Shown piece after piece: positions 15,219-25,954 of a stretch of DNA of 64,000 bases. Both the position numbers and the translations under genes were made by a program. The DNA is from Ahniella affigens (lineage in GTDB: Bacteria > Pseudomonadota > Gammaproteobacteria > Xanthomonadales > Ahniellaceae). The notes beneath the pieces are model-generated. The model saw only the letters and a program-made list of their open reading frames with translations, was not told the origin of the DNA and ran no database searches. Within the stretch, counting starts at the first letter, position 1, and each line of letters opens with the position of its first letter. The DNA lies in assembly GCF_003015185.1 (NCBI RefSeq), contig NZ_CP027860.1, forward strand, positions 4,640,501 through 4,704,500, written 5' to 3'.

Positions 15219-18200
15219 TCAGAGCAAGTCCTGCCAGTCGGTCTGGACCGTTTGACCGGTGACCAGCGGCCGGGTTTGCGCCCATTGCAGGGTCCAGCGA
15301 CCGTCGCCGTCGACGCGCTTGCGCGCCCAGTACTGCACGGATTCACCGGACGCGCCGACCTGCTTCAGGATCAACTGCGCCTGATCGACAGGCCAGTGTT
15401 CGAACGGCAATGCGGCGATGCGCGCGGTCAGTTGTTTGGCATCGACTTGCACCGGTGCAACGGCATCGAAACTGTCACTGAACATCAAGTCGGGCATCAG
15501 ACCCGTGCCCGTGAGTTGCGTGCTCGCCGCGCCACTGCCATCGTGTATGACATTCAAAGTGGCCTCGAAACTGCCGCCGAGCAATGGCGAAAAGCGAATG
15601 TGCAGACTGCAAGTGGCCGCGGGCGCGAGCACCAGGGGCAACGCCGCGCTGCAATCCCCGCCATCCACCCGTTCGAACGGCGCATTCAGGCCCGACAGCG
15701 CCGTGATCGTCAAATCGGCGTCACCGGTATTGCCAAGGCTTAGCGTTTGCGTTGCGCTGACCGCGCCAACGTTGACGGCACCAAAAGCCATGACCGCGGG
15801 GCTTTGCTGCAGAACGCCCTGTATGCCCGTGCCGCTGAGTTGGATGCTGGCCGAGCCCGCGTTGCCGGCGTCTATGGCCAGGCTTTGGCTGCTGCCGCCA
15901 CGTTGGGTCGGGGCGAATGCCAACTCCAGCGTGCAACTCGCACTCGGGTTCAGCACAAACGGCGCGCTCGCACAGCTGCCACTAGCGCGGATGAATGGCG
16001 TACTGGGCGCCGCAAGGCTGGTCACGTTCATGGCCTCCCCGCCGACATTGCTGACGGTGACCGTGGTTGTCGCTGAAGTCTGACCCACACGGACTGAGCC
16101 AAACAGAATCTGGGTCGGGCTGACCTGCAGTTCTGCCGGACTCACGGTGCCCGTGCCGCGCAGTGTCAATTGCTGATCACCCGTGCCCATATGCGTGAAC
16201 GTGATTACCTGCTCGGCCAAACCTGCAGCCGTTGGATTGAACCGAAACTGCATGCTACAGCTCGAACCGGCAGCGACGATCAAGGGCAGATTGTTGCCGC
16301 AGCTACCGCCCGTTTCGCGTGTGAACGGCGCCAGCACGCTGCTGATTGATTGAATGCGCAGGCCCTGCGCCGAGGCATTACTCAGCGTGACGCTCAGCAC
16401 CGCACTGCTGGACCCAATATCGACCGAACCAAACTCCAGCACGGCAGCACTCAGGGCCAGCGATGCCAAGGGCGGGCTGGCGACTTCATCGGCACCGATA
16501 TCACGCTCGCTCGCGGCGCGCGCATCGCCATCGAGATCAACCGCGACTGCGGCAAGATGGATGGCAGCCGACACGGCCGGACTCGCGAGCGGGCTGGTCT
16601 GCACATGCAGATCAGTATCGGAAACAAACAGCGGCTCATCGAACTGACTATTTGCGTCATCACCCGTGATGGTGCGCCACGCATCCAGCGTGGCCACCGA
16701 TGTTCCAAAATTGTTGATGCTGGCGAACTGTGCGGCCGGGCCGCTACTCCAGTAGAGATTGGCATCAGCGTCGATCGTGCTCATATTGTTGGACGCGAAT
16801 CCGAGCACGCGCGCGCGCACCGATGCCAAGCCGCTGGTCTGCCGGTTGGCGAGAATATTGTTCTTCAAGTCGAGCACCGGCACGCCGCTGGCATTGATGC
16901 GCAACGCGTAACTCGAGTTCATGTTGGCGGGCAGCGCGCCGCGATCGCCATACAAATGCACCGCGTTGTGCCATATCGACACCAAGGTCGGCGTATTTTG
17001 CACGATGTTGATGCCGGCCAATTGCTCGCCGGCTGCCGCGCTCGCTTGCAGATCGCTGATCATGTTGTTGACGATCACCGACGTCGTGCCTTCGCCGAGC
17101 GCCAAGCCGAGCACGCCTCGGCCTGGATAGCGGCTACGGAGGCCCGTGATCACATTGCGCGACACCAAGCCATTGTCGAATCGGCCAACTGTCGCCAGCC
17201 CATCCGAACCGAGCGCCATGCCTACCAAGCGTGCGTCCTGGCTGCTGTCGATGCCGCCAATGCGATTCAGGCTGACCTCAGCGCCGGTGACGGCCTGCAA
17301 GTCGATGCCGATCCGGCCCAGTGCCTCGTTGCCGGTGGCGGCCAGATCGTTGCGCGTGATCACCGCGCCACTGGACAAGGCCCCCGGACCACCGCCGTAC
17401 ACGGCGATGCCCACCGCCGTTTTTCTGAACGCACAGTTGTCGATGCGCACGCCGTTGTTCTGAGCGCCAGTGCTGAAGACGGCGGCGCCAACCTGGATGC
17501 CCGTTTGCGTCGTCTGTCGACTAAGGCCTTGCAGCTGCAAGTTGCGGAACGTGTTGTTGTCGGCACCGGTACCGGATCGATAGGCATGAATGAGCGCGCC
17601 AAAACCGGGGCTTTCGTTGATCAGTGTCAGCTCGCGCAGACTCGGCGTGCCGGCGACCTGATCGGTGCTGCTGGCCAACGTGGTGGAGCCATCGATCGTC
17701 ACATTGTCAGCCGCCTCGATGCGGATCAAGGCATTGAGACTCGATCCACGAATCACCCGCGCCGCACCGACCGGACGAATCAGCACGCTGCTGCCGGCAG
17801 CGAGCTGACGCAGCGCATACGTCCCGGTCTCGTCGTTCAAGTCGCTCATAATCTGCAATTCAATCGGCGTGCTGGCACCCAATGCCGACAACACCTGGAA
17901 CGCGCCGCCGGGGTTGCTCAACGACGCAAAATTGCCGCCGCTACCCACTGTGTAAGTGCCGGACATCTCGCCCCCGACGGTCAAGCTGCTCGCCATTTGG
18001 TCGTCGCTCGGCACCGTGTCGCCGCTGGCCGAAACGCTGGCGGTCCAGGTATACGCACCGGCGGTTGCCACCGCAGTGGCGGCGAAGTCCAATCGCGCCG
18101 TGGCGCCGGGGTCGAGGTGCTGAATGGTCAGCATGCGCTCGTACACAGGCATGTTTCCCGCATCCCGAATGGTCAGACTCACGGTTGCGTTCTGGATGCT

Positions 18201-20654
18201 GCTGCCACCGCGGTTTTCGATTCGGACACGCGGTGTGAACGATGCGCCGGTGGCGCGGAATCCGGGCGTCTGCGGCTCGTCGACCGCGAGGATGGCAGCA
18301 TTGATGCTAGCCGGAGTGGTACCACTGACCTCGTCGGCACCAACATCGAACGGTCCCGCCACTGGCCGCAGGCTCTGATCGAAGTCGCGCATGACCAAAG
18401 CGTTGGCGGGCACGAGCGCGCGCAAACTGGACCCAGCCTGCAGATGCAGATTATCGGTGCCGACGTAAAGAGGATCGACACTGACGCTGGCAGCATCCTG
18501 CAAGGTGGCCTGCTGCCACGCCGCCAGCGTGCTGAACATGGCCTGTTCGATTTCAGCCACCATGGCCCCGGCGCCACTGGCGTGCAGGTTGTTCCAGTTA
18601 CTGAGAAAGTTGGAATAGGCGGGTGTTGCAGTCAGTCGAATCGCACTGTGCCGGCCCGTGCCCGCGGCACCATTGCTACGCTGATTGCTGAAGCTATTGC
18701 CGTGATAGATACGGGTCGGAGATGCCTGGGTACTGGCAAACGCGACGGTCGGCTTGGCGCCTTGCACATTGCTGCCGAAGATCAGCACCGAGTTGTGCAG
18801 GATCTGGGTGCCGGACGAACCTTCATTGATGCCGATGAAATTACGGCTGGCGCTGATCGGGGCGCCGTTGACGTCCGCACCGAGGGCGACCATGTTGTTG
18901 CGCGCGGTCGCACCGGGCGCGAGCACATTGATGCCGGTAATCACAGCCGTGTCCGCGCTGCTTGCGGCATCCAGGCGCTCGATCCAGTTGTCGGCGATCA
19001 CTGAACTGTCGTTGCTGATCACGCTGATGCCTCGAACCATGGTCGTGGCGCTGGCATGGGTATTGCGCAGATTTCGGATCGTATTGCCGACAACCTGCAC
19101 ATTCGCGATATTGAAACTATTGACGATGCCGTTGACGGACGCCACCGAACCCGTGCCAATACCGCCGGTGCCCGTCAGATTCTGGACGACGTTGTCGCTG
19201 ATCACGCTGGTCGATTGCACGCTCAGAATGCCGGTGATCGCGTTCTGCGTACTGTTACCCAGCACGGTCATGGAATCGAGCATGTCGCCACCGACTTGAT
19301 TGCCGCTCACGTACTGGGTCGGTCGTCCCGCCGGATTGAGCACAATGCCGATGACCTGAAAGCCAGCGGTAGACGTGGCTGCCGTGCCCTCGTAGCGCAT
19401 GCCGCCGATCTGATTATTCGCGATCAGCAGGTCATCGTCCGACGTGCTGTTGATCCCGAGAATTTCGCTGGCGACGTTGCTGCTGCAGCTGACCGAAATC
19501 GAAGCCAGTTGCGTCATGGCGCCGACCCGATTGCCCAGAACCCGAGTTGGTCCGCGCAGCACGTGGAACGCCGTGAACACGGCACCGGCCGCGGTGCCGT
19601 TGGCGGCGGTGTTGAGATTGATCTGACTGACTTCATTGCCTTCGATCAGATTCTCCGCACCTGTGGCCAATGCAGTCAGTGCCACTCCTCGAAATTTGCC
19701 GCTGGCGCCACTGAAACTCATCACGCCCGTACCATTTGCATTGGTCGCGCCAATCACGTTATTGCGCAGCACGTACCCTTGAGCACCGCCATTGCTGTTG
19801 ATGCTGTTGATTTCGATCGCACGAAAGACCACGGACCCGGTGAAGGTTCGCGGCGCCGTCTGAAACAGGCGATTGCCGTCCAACGTCCATCGATTGCAGC
19901 CATCGCCAAGAAGGATCAAGGCACTGTCCTGACCGGGTTGGAAGGCGTCACTGATGCGACTCCCGAGCACTTGGTTGAACTGATTGGCAACACTCGGCGT
20001 ATTGGTGCTGCCGGAGCAGAACAATGCATAGCGCGGCGTGCCAGCGGCACTGGCGCCGATATCGAGGTCCTCGAAGACATTGCTGTCATTGCCAGTACCC
20101 GAAACGGTATCGCCCATTACACGAATCACATTGCCAGCGGAACCTAAGACCTGCAGTCGGGCAAGGTGATTGTTGCTCGCGCCATTGTGCAGGCCGATGG
20201 TGGCGTCCGCATTGGTTGGCAGATGGTCAATCGTCAGGCTGTTGCCGCCAACCCGAAGGCCATCGATCGTGACTTGGTCGGCGCCATTCAGGCGAATCAG
20301 GTCACTGCTGGAACCGGCGTTGCCGCTAATCGTGCGCGCGCCGCTCGGTCGGATCATGACACTGCTGTAGTTCGCTGCGCCGCTGCCCGAGGCATTGAGC
20401 TGAGCCATTTGCGTCTCGGTGGTATCGCCAACCACATCGACAATGACCGCGCCGGTATGGGTGCCCGAGTTGATGGCGTCGAAAGCAGCCTTCAGGGTCG
20501 CGTAGGTTGCCGGGTTCGGGCTGACGTTTACGTTCTGGGCGCCTGCCAGCGGCGCGGCGAGCAGGAGGCTCAGCGCCAACAGGAGCGGCAAGATGGCGCG
20601 AGGGCGCGCGGCGAGCGCGGGACGTAAAGGCAGATAGGCGGTCGGGCAGAACAC
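15219..20654 (-). CDS. Giant exported protein: right-handed beta-helix plus ASH/choice-of-anchor-D repeats
   Basis: 1811 residues. The signal peptide is about 1-39 (hydrophobic core LPLLLALSLLLAAPLAG, then AQN). From about 40 to 830 and 960 to 1390 it is built of parallel beta-helix rungs rich in 'NN.I', 'V..N.I' and 'I.GN.V' (for example 'NQFNQVLGSRISDAFQPGQD', 'VLRNNVIGATNANGTGV'), with a CARDB-like Ig segment between ('FTPRVRIENRGGSSIQNATV'). The C-terminal third has three ASH/anchor-D repeats of about 105 residues: 'LEFGSVDIGSSSAVLSVTLS', 'ILFGSVRVGQTSATTTVTVS' and 'MAFGAVNVGAVSATQTLSLG', each with a paired-Cys loop. It is probably surface-located or secreted, acting in adhesion or polysaccharide contact; no catalytic motif was seen. 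It lies 153 bp downstream of the FHA regulator on the same strand. Confidence 0.8.
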   Translation of the reverse strand: MFCPTAYLPLRPALAARPRAILPLLLALSLLLAAPLAGAQNVNVSPNPATYATLKAAFDAINSGTHTGAVIVDVVGDTTETQMAQLNASGSGAANYSSVMIRPSGARTISGNAGSSSDLIRLNGADQVTIDGLRVGGNSLTIDHLPTNADATIGLHNGASNNHLARLQVLGSAGNVIRVMGDTVSGTGNDSNVFEDLDIGASAAGTPRYALFCSGSTNTPSVANQFNQVLGSRISDAFQPGQDSALILLGDGCNRWTLDGNRLFQTAPRTFTGSVVFRAIEINSINSNGGAQGYVLRNNVIGATNANGTGVMSFSGASGKFRGVALTALATGAENLIEGNEVSQINLNTAANGTAAGAVFTAFHVLRGPTRVLGNRVGAMTQLASISVSCSSNVASEILGINSTSDDDLLIANNQIGGMRYEGTAATSTAGFQVIGIVLNPAGRPTQYVSGNQVGGDMLDSMTVLGNSTQNAITGILSVQSTSVISDNVVQNLTGTGGIGTGSVASVNGIVNSFNIANVQVVGNTIRNLRNTHASATTMVRGISVISNDSSVIADNWIERLDAASSADTAVITGINVLAPGATARNNMVALGADVNGAPISASRNFIGINEGSSGTQILHNSVLIFGSNVQGAKPTVAFASTQASPTRIYHGNSFSNQRSNGAAGTGRHSAIRLTATPAYSNFLSNWNNLHASGAGAMVAEIEQAMFSTLAAWQQATLQDAASVSVDPLYVGTDNLHLQAGSSLRALVPANALVMRDFDQSLRPVAGPFDVGADEVSGTTPASINAAILAVDEPQTPGFRATGASFTPRVRIENRGGSSIQNATVSLTIRDAGNMPVYERMLTIQHLDPGATARLDFAATAVATAGAYTWTASVSASGDTVPSDDQMASSLTVGGEMSGTYTVGSGGNFASLSNPGGAFQVLSALGASTPIELQIMSDLNDETGTYALRQLAAGSSVLIRPVGAARVIRGSSLNALIRIEAADNVTIDGSTTLASSTDQVAGTPSLRELTLINESPGFGALIHAYRSGTGADNNTFRNLQLQGLSRQTTQTGIQVGAAVFSTGAQNNGVRIDNCAFRKTAVGIAVYGGGPGALSSGAVITRNDLAATGNEALGRIGIDLQAVTGAEVSLNRIGGIDSSQDARLVGMALGSDGLATVGRFDNGLVSRNVITGLRSRYPGRGVLGLALGEGTTSVIVNNMISDLQASAAAGEQLAGINIVQNTPTLVSIWHNAVHLYGDRGALPANMNSSYALRINASGVPVLDLKNNILANRQTSGLASVRARVLGFASNNMSTIDADANLYWSSGPAAQFASINNFGTSVATLDAWRTITGDDANSQFDEPLFVSDTDLHVQTSPLASPAVSAAIHLAAVAVDLDGDARAASERDIGADEVASPPLASLALSAAVLEFGSVDIGSSSAVLSVTLSNASAQGLRIQSISSVLAPFTRETGGSCGNNLPLIVAAGSSCSMQFRFNPTAAGLAEQVITFTHMGTGDQQLTLRGTGTVSPAELQVSPTQILFGSVRVGQTSATTTVTVSNVGGEAMNVTSLAAPSTPFIRASGSCASAPFVLNPSASCTLELAFAPTQRGGSSQSLAIDAGNAGSASIQLSGTGIQGVLQQSPAVMAFGAVNVGAVSATQTLSLGNTGDADLTITALSGLNAPFERVDGGDCSAALPLVLAPAATCSLHIRFSPLLGGSFEATLNVIHDGSGAASTQLTGTGLMPDLMFSDSFDAVAPVQVDAKQLTARIAALPFEHWPVDQAQLILKQVGASGESVQYWARKRVDGDGRWTLQWAQTRPLVTGQTVQTDWQDLL

Positions 20655-20807
20655 GGTCGGAACTCCAGGACAGGGTTGGTTCCTGGTCAGTCTGCCCCGC
20701 TGGTCCCTGCCAATTTTGCAGGAAATCTGCAGACTCGGATGAGCGGGCGCTTGGGTCAGTCCCTTCTGGACATTCAGACCCGCAGTGAGTTCGGCTCGGA
20801 TCCGAGC

Positions 20808-21465
20808 TCATTGCTCTGCAATCGAGTATCCGCGGCCGTAGTAGGAACGAATGATCGCGTCGCCGTCATTCAAGTCAGCGAGTTTCTTGCGGAGATTGCG
20901 GAGGTGACTCGCAACGGTGGCCTCAGCGACCACGTGCTCGCGCGGGTACGCCGCGCGCATCAACGCCAGCGTAGACAGAACACGCCCGGGCCGGCGCATC
21001 AACGCCGCGAGCATGCGAAACTCGATCTCAGTCAGCGCGCAGAAGCTATCACCGAGGCGCGCGACCAGTTGCTCGGCATCGAGTCGCAACCCGGCTGCAT
21101 GCAGGCTGCTGGTGTCGATGGCCTGTACCGCTTGCACCATGAAAAATTGGAGTGCCACCGTGCCGAATCGACACAGATCGCCATCGCGAATCGGGCTCTC
21201 CACCGTCAGTGGCCGGTCGCCCAGGAAGCTACCGTTCTTGGAGTCCAGATCCTTGAGCAGCCAAGTGTCCTGACCGCGATTCAGCTCGGCGTGATAACGC
21301 GACACCGACACATCATCAATCTGAATCGTTGCGTCGTCGGCGCGACCAATGACAACGCGCGGCTGTTCGAGCCAGAAGGCATGACCCTTGCGCGAACCGG
21401 TCAGCACGACCAGACACGGTTGCGCGGCATGGCGTTGCGGCAGAGCGTCCAAAGTTTGGGTCGGA

Positions 21466-21473
<8 letters not shown>
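20808..21473 (-). CDS. FHA domain - OmpR-type winged-helix DNA-binding regulator
   Basis: 221 residues from the ATG at 21473, chosen because it overlaps the upstream kinase stop by 8 bp and starts just before the conserved region. The FHA domain (about 15-115) has phospho-Thr-binding hallmarks 'VVIGRADDATIQIDDVSVSR', 'YHAEL' and 'LKDLDSKNGSFLGDRPLTV'. The C-terminal winged helix (about 130-221) reads 'LTEIEFRMLAALMRRPGRVL' and 'VASHLRNLRKKL...IRSYYGRGYSI', typical of Trans_reg_C. The protein should bind DNA and read a Thr-phosphorylated partner. The adjacent Ser/Thr kinase is the obvious partner, comparable in logic to the mycobacterial EmbR/PknH pair, although EmbR has its FHA at the C-terminus. 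The giant exported protein 153 bp downstream is a possible target. Confidence 0.85.
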
Positions 21474-22905
<1,432 letters not shown>

Positions 22906-22958
22906 TGTTGCAAGGCACCTCGGTCATCGAGACGTCGAATTCACGCTCGACGCGTCTG

Positions 22959-23870
22959 TCAAAAAGTTTGCTCGCATAGCGCCGCGCGGACTTTTTCCGC
23001 ATCGGCCATCCAGGATTGCAGATTCTGAATGCGGGTCTCGCCACTTGGGTGCGTCGACATGAATTCGGGTGGACGTTGTCCGCCCGTCGCGCCCATGCGT
23101 TCCCAGAGCCCGATCGACTCATTCGGATCAAAGCAGGCGCCGGCGGCCAGCATCAGGCCCACGTAATCCGCCTCGGACTCATGTTCGCGGGAGAACGGCA
23201 GCATGTAGCCGAATTTGGCCCCCGCACCGATCGCCGCCATGACCATCTGCTGGCGTTGTGGGTCCATATCGCTCGTCGCAACGCCAGCGGCGACCGTGCC
23301 AATCTGCGTCAGTTTTTGATGCGCCATGCGCTCGGCGCCGTGGCGCAGGATGGCATGGGCAATTTCATGCCCCATGACCGCTGCGAGCGCATCCTGATTC
23401 TGTGCAACCGGGAGAATGCCCGTGTAGACCGCCATCTTTCCGCCAGGCAGACAGAACGCATTGGCCTGATCGGACTCAATGACCGACACCGCCCATTCAA
23501 ACTGATCCCAAGGGGTATCAGCACCCACGCCGTTGGACTGCTTCAGCAAGGCCTCGACTTTCGGGCCAGCCGCTACCAGACGCTGCGCGATGTCACGCAC
23601 CATTTCGGGCGTTTCGCCTTCGGTCACGATGTTGCCGCGCTCGCCACTCAGAATGTCGCGATAGGCCTGCAAACCCAACGCGACATCCTGCTCAACGGTG
23701 GTCTCGACCAACTGCTTGCGTCCGGTGAACGACGCTTCCTGACGATTGCTGAGGTAGTAGTAGCCGAGGTAACCCGCCGCCAGTATCAACACCCACCAGC
23801 GCATGCCTCCGCTGCGACGGGTACCCGCCATCATCCGGGATTCATTGGAATTGGAGCCATACGGTGTCAT
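22959..23870 (-). CDS. M48-family zinc metalloprotease, membrane anchored (LoiP/YcaL-like)
   Basis: 303 residues from the ATG at 23870 (a longer frame to 23951 lacks conserved features). An N-terminal transmembrane segment lies near 24-42 (WWVLILAAGYLGYYYL). The catalytic zinc motif is 'MGHEIAHAILRHGAERMAHQ' (HExxH), with the third ligand Glu in 'REHESEADYVGLMLAAGACF' and the typical C-terminal 'STHPSGETRIQNLQSWM'. This is a periplasm-facing peptidase of the M48 family, which degrades misfolded envelope proteins. It lies 53 bp downstream of nothing but the kinase start on the same strand order (SUMF1 protein, then this gene, then the kinase), so all may share a transcript. High certainty for the family, low for substrate. 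Confidence 0.88.
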   Translation of the reverse strand: MTPYGSNSNESRMMAGTRRSGGMRWWVLILAAGYLGYYYLSNRQEASFTGRKQLVETTVEQDVALGLQAYRDILSGERGNIVTEGETPEMVRDIAQRLVAAGPKVEALLKQSNGVGADTPWDQFEWAVSVIESDQANAFCLPGGKMAVYTGILPVAQNQDALAAVMGHEIAHAILRHGAERMAHQKLTQIGTVAAGVATSDMDPQRQQMVMAAIGAGAKFGYMLPFSREHESEADYVGLMLAAGACFDPNESIGLWERMGATGGQRPPEFMSTHPSGETRIQNLQSWMADAEKVRAALCEQTF

Positions 23871-23971
23871 GAGGCGTGTTCCTTCGAGCGGTGCAAAGTC
23901 GATAGGCTTTAGTGTGACAGCAGACGCGGGCGTTGACTCAACCCGCCCCAAGCAGATCGCCAGGATGGCAC

Positions 23972-25909
23972 TTACTGACTGAGATCGCGCGCCACGCGAA
24001 ATCCGATTCGCGCCGTGCGCGTGTCAGCGCTCACGCCAAGCCGGTACGCAGACCGCACGTCTTCAGGCGCACTACCCCAGGAACCGCCCTTGATCGTACG
24101 ACCGGTGCACCCGCGGTTGACCCAGGCGGCACCGGTGTCGGGTGCGCGCAGGAAGTTGTCGTGCCAGCAGTCCTCGACCCACTCGCTCAGGTTGCTGCCC
24201 AGGTCATACAGCCCGAACGGATTCGCGGCAAACTGCGCGACGGGTGCCGGTCCCCAGTAGCCATCGCGATAGTTGTCGAAGGCCTTGGTCCAGGTCCGGC
24301 GGCTGCGCGAGCGATCGCCTTCGCCGGTCAGATTGCCGACGACCGTTTGCGGCGAACCCTCACCCCACCAATAAGGGCTCTCAGTGCCGGCCCGCAACGC
24401 ATATTCAAACTCGGCTTCCGATGGCAGCCGGTACCGTTGGCCCGTGCTCCGGCTCAGCCATTCCGCAAACGCCATGGCATCGTTCCACGATACGTACAAC
24501 ACCGGGTCACTGGTCTTGGCCCGACCACCCAAGTAGTCGTTGCGCCAGTTGATGTCGCGCTGGCGGGTGATGCGCCCGGTCTTTTCGTCGTACTGACTGG
24601 CCTCCCCGACCTTCTCCGCATCAGTCACGTACTTCGTTGCATTCACGAATTTGCGGAACTGCGACACAGTCGTCTCGGTCCGGGCCAACGCAAAGGGCTG
24701 TTCAATTCGAACCAGATGGCGTGGACCTTCATTGCCGTGCCGGCCTGGCTCTTGTTCATCCGATCCCATCGAGAACGTGCCGATCGGGATGACGACCATG
24801 GTCGGGCTGGTGGCCGAGCGATCCAGGAAGTTGTCGCTAAAGGTCTCGCCGGGCTGATAGTTGCCATAGAGTTGGGCATTGTTGAGCTGGCGCGCCACGT
24901 TGGCGAGTCGGTCGTCGCTGAGTCCCAACGCGCGCGCTTCTTCCAGTAGTGCTTCGGCACGACTGCGCTCGCGGGCTTTGAGCGCCAGCTCGGCGCGAGC
25001 CAGCAGATCGTCCGCAAAGCGATCACGGAAATTCGTGACCTTGTCTTGCACCTCTTTCAGCCGCGGATTGCCCGGGGCGACTGCCGTGGCCTCATTGAGC
25101 AGACCAAAGGCTTCGGCAAACGACTCGCTGCTGGCCGCGGCAAGCGCCTGATTCAGCAAGGTGGCCGCCAGGTCATCCAATCCGCGTTTGCCGGCGCGGT
25201 TGCGCGGGTCAAGGCTCAGCACCGCCCGATAGCTATCGAGTGCGCTGGCACCGTCGGGGTCAAGCAAATGCCCGGCGGCAAAACGCTCAGCCGCCTCCGT
25301 CAGCGCATCGGCAATAGCAGGCAGCACGCTGACGCGCCGCGCCAGTGCCGGCAGACGCTTGTCGGTAAGTTCGTAGCGGTCGAGCGCTGCCACCAGATCG
25401 AGCGCCAGGGCATCATCGCCTTCGTCCAAGGCATTGCCAGCCTCGTTGAAGAGCGAATCCAGCAACGCCTCCAGACCAATTCGCGCCTGGCTGTTTGCAG
25501 GATCGAGCAGCAACGCCTGCGTATAAAGCGACAACGCATTGCCATTTTCGGGCTGCAGCCAATGCTTGGCCGTCGTGGCCTGCTTGGCTTGTTCGAGCAG
25601 TTCGTCGCGCTTTGCAGCAGCCTCCGCGTCGAGCTCCGCAGCCGGCATATCCTCGATCGTCGCCATCGCGTCCGCCTCGACTGGCGCTGCATCGGGCTCA
25701 TCCTCGGCTGGCGCTGCGTGGGCCTGCTCGGCCAGAGCCTGGATCCTGGCCTCGACCGGATTCGGGGTATCAGGTTTCGACCAGTCGATCTGTGACAGGC
25801 TCGGCCAGATCCAGCGCCAAGCCATGGCGATCGCGAGCATGCCAAGGCCCAGGGTGCTGCCCCAAACCTGTTTTCTGCTCATCTTGTCGCCTTGACGGCT
25901 TTCGCTCAT
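23972..25909 (-). CDS. Membrane-anchored SUMF1/FGE-fold protein with TPR-like region, lacking catalytic cysteines
   Basis: 645 residues from the ATG at 25909 (MSESRQGDKMSRKQVW). One transmembrane helix lies near 14-34 (TLGLGMLAIAMAWRWIW). An acidic Ala/Glu/Asp linker and helical repeats of TPR type follow (about 95-340: 'NGNALSLYTQALLLDPANSQ', 'DGASALDSYRAVLSLDPRNR'). The C-terminal SUMF1 (formylglycine-generating enzyme-like) domain is about 385-645: 'VVIPIGTFSMGSDEQEPGRH', 'YRLPSEAEFEYALRAGT', 'YDLGSNLSEWVEDCWHD' and 'TIKGGSWGSAPEDVRSAYRL'. The GGSW segment lacks the paired active-site Cys of true formylglycine-generating enzymes, so a binding or other role is likelier, as in many kinase-associated members. 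The gene precedes the protease and the Ser/Thr kinase on the same strand and is divergent from RNase D (45 bp). Confidence 0.83.
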   Translation of the reverse strand: MSESRQGDKMSRKQVWGSTLGLGMLAIAMAWRWIWPSLSQIDWSKPDTPNPVEARIQALAEQAHAAPAEDEPDAAPVEADAMATIEDMPAAELDAEAAAKRDELLEQAKQATTAKHWLQPENGNALSLYTQALLLDPANSQARIGLEALLDSLFNEAGNALDEGDDALALDLVAALDRYELTDKRLPALARRVSVLPAIADALTEAAERFAAGHLLDPDGASALDSYRAVLSLDPRNRAGKRGLDDLAATLLNQALAAASSESFAEAFGLLNEATAVAPGNPRLKEVQDKVTNFRDRFADDLLARAELALKARERSRAEALLEEARALGLSDDRLANVARQLNNAQLYGNYQPGETFSDNFLDRSATSPTMVVIPIGTFSMGSDEQEPGRHGNEGPRHLVRIEQPFALARTETTVSQFRKFVNATKYVTDAEKVGEASQYDEKTGRITRQRDINWRNDYLGGRAKTSDPVLYVSWNDAMAFAEWLSRSTGQRYRLPSEAEFEYALRAGTESPYWWGEGSPQTVVGNLTGEGDRSRSRRTWTKAFDNYRDGYWGPAPVAQFAANPFGLYDLGSNLSEWVEDCWHDNFLRAPDTGAAWVNRGCTGRTIKGGSWGSAPEDVRSAYRLGVSADTRTARIGFRVARDLSQ

Positions 25910-25954
25910 GCGCCGACCTTGGGATGATTCCTGCTTTCTGGGTGACTGGTACGT

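Noticed and set aside
16350-19004. 884-residue open frame antisense to the giant exported protein
   Set aside because: His/Arg/Ala-rich shadow of a GC-rich gene. The minus strand has a signal peptide, beta-helix rungs and ASH repeats; this frame has no motif or ribosome site.
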